Assembly: GCF_004000825.1 (NCBI RefSeq)
Contig: NZ_BILZ01000017.1
Location: forward strand, 36,365 to 100,364
Reading direction: 5' to 3'
Length of the DNA stretch: 64,000 bases
From: Paenibacillus kobensis NBRC 15729
Lineage (GTDB): Bacteria > Bacillota > Bacilli > Paenibacillales > Paenibacillaceae
Both the position numbers and the translations under genes were made by a program. Under the pieces are notes generated by a model. It saw nothing but the letters and a program-made list of their open reading frames with translations, did not search any database and was not told the DNA's origin. Positions 63,638 through 64,000 of this stretch are shown here, piece after piece. Numbering within the stretch: position 1 is the stretch's first letter; the number at the start of each line of letters is the position of its first letter.

Positions 63638-63837
63638 TTCGTTGTAATGTGTACAACGAGAATCGGTCGATTCGTTTCAAGTGGCAGGGTTCGTTGCAAT
63701 ATATACAACGAGCGAATGCGGATAACGGCTCGAAGAGTGTCTTTTGACGGTGGAGCTGTTTTTTGGGTTGTATAGAATACAATGAGACATTACTTTGGGG
63801 TGGAGTTGATTCAATTCATTGTACATTATGCAATGAA
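63638..63837. repeat. Cluster B: four palindromes of TTCRTTGTA-N5-TACAAYGAA type
   Basis: Centres lie at 63649, 63701, 63775 and 63826, with steps of 52, 74 and 51 bp, nearly the same as in cluster A 17 kb away. Arms are 9 bases with a 5-base centre; the third has a weaker left arm. No gene is seen from 63440 to the window end. Confidence 0.9.
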
Positions 63838-63943
63838 GGTTAAAGGGGAGCGTGCGTTTCGTTTACTTGATATTCTGCGTCGGGCTTTGCGGGCGTGCAT
63901 GGGAGGTGATGCACCACATCGGGGAGAGCGCACTAGTTGAATT

Positions 63944-64000
63944 GCCTGCACAAAGTGCAGGCATAACGACCGGAGCGCTCCGCCGTATATGAATGCCTGT
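63944..64000. repeat. Cluster D: start of a TGCAC-N3-GTGCA palindrome array
   Basis: GCCTGCACAAAGTGCAGGC is centred at 63953 and is identical to the first element of cluster C. TGCCTGT at the window edge is placed as if the next element were centred about 51 bp further on. The spacer also resembles that of cluster C (GGAGCGC). Confidence 0.8.

Noticed and set aside
63440..63775. Plus-strand frame after the xylanase
   Set aside because: It starts within the terminator region and crosses the palindrome cluster; no coding character.

Overview
The window reads as a chromosomal segment of a spore-forming, cell-wall-active Firmicute, most likely Paenibacillus or a close Paenibacillaceae relative. 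The evidence is a tricistronic-plus-one GerA-type spore germination operon, S-layer-homology (SLH) proteins, several secreted glycoside hydrolases, a YesM/YesN-type two-component pair beside an LplABC-type sugar importer, and consistent AGGAGG-type ribosome binding sites. By eye the first ~9 kb and about 23.3-28.6 kb are more AT-rich than the rest. No rRNA, tRNA, IS element or CRISPR array was found.

Layout. 1-2.9 kb: a heterodimeric ABC multidrug exporter (first subunit cut by the window edge). 3.1-4.1 kb: an unrecognised Tyr-rich protein on the minus strand. 4.7-8.8 kb: spore germination operon A-C-D-B. 8.9-13.4 kb: a persulfide/sulfite detoxification locus (TusA-rhodanese, DsrE-like, rhodanese-persulfide dioxygenase, TusA, then TauE/SafE exporter, degenerate rhodanese and DUF302) behind a consensus promoter that overlaps a CsoR/CstR-like operator. 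13.6-17.5 kb: a heme-sensing HssRS system with its HrtBA efflux pump and a recognisable HssR-type direct repeat. 17.7-21.9 kb: MarR regulator, MMPL exporter and an MFS exporter. 22-28.1 kb: a mixed accessory stretch (aldo/keto reductase behind a MerR-type promoter, SDR, beta-helix protein, VOC, GNAT, GyrI-like protein) with gene remnants.

28.2-43.8 kb is a beta-glucan-type polysaccharide locus: lipoprotein sugar-binding protein, two permeases, YesMN regulators, a 1465-aa SLH-anchored GH16 enzyme with several carbohydrate-binding modules, a small GH16 lichenase and an SLH-anchored serine hydrolase. Two copies of an 18-bp motif at the same distance from the -10 of the binding-protein gene and of the permease operon suggest joint control. 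43.8-60.1 kb carries three further two-component systems, each beside a likely target: a DUF2798 membrane protein, a VTC polyphosphate polymerase/DUF4956/beta-helix lipoprotein operon (with matching direct repeats on both sides of the divergent promoter) and a secreted protein plus ABC-2 transporter. A TetR/MFS pair, a polysaccharide deacetylase, and a GH10 xylanase with two near-identical FN3 domains and a CBM3 complete the window.

The least expected signal lies between genes. Several intergenic regions hold arrays of short palindromes whose centres are spaced 51-53 bp (five DNA helical turns), with occasional 62- or 74-bp steps. Two clusters 17 kb apart share the same palindrome and almost the same 52-74-52 spacing. 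Three of the arrays lie between convergent genes.
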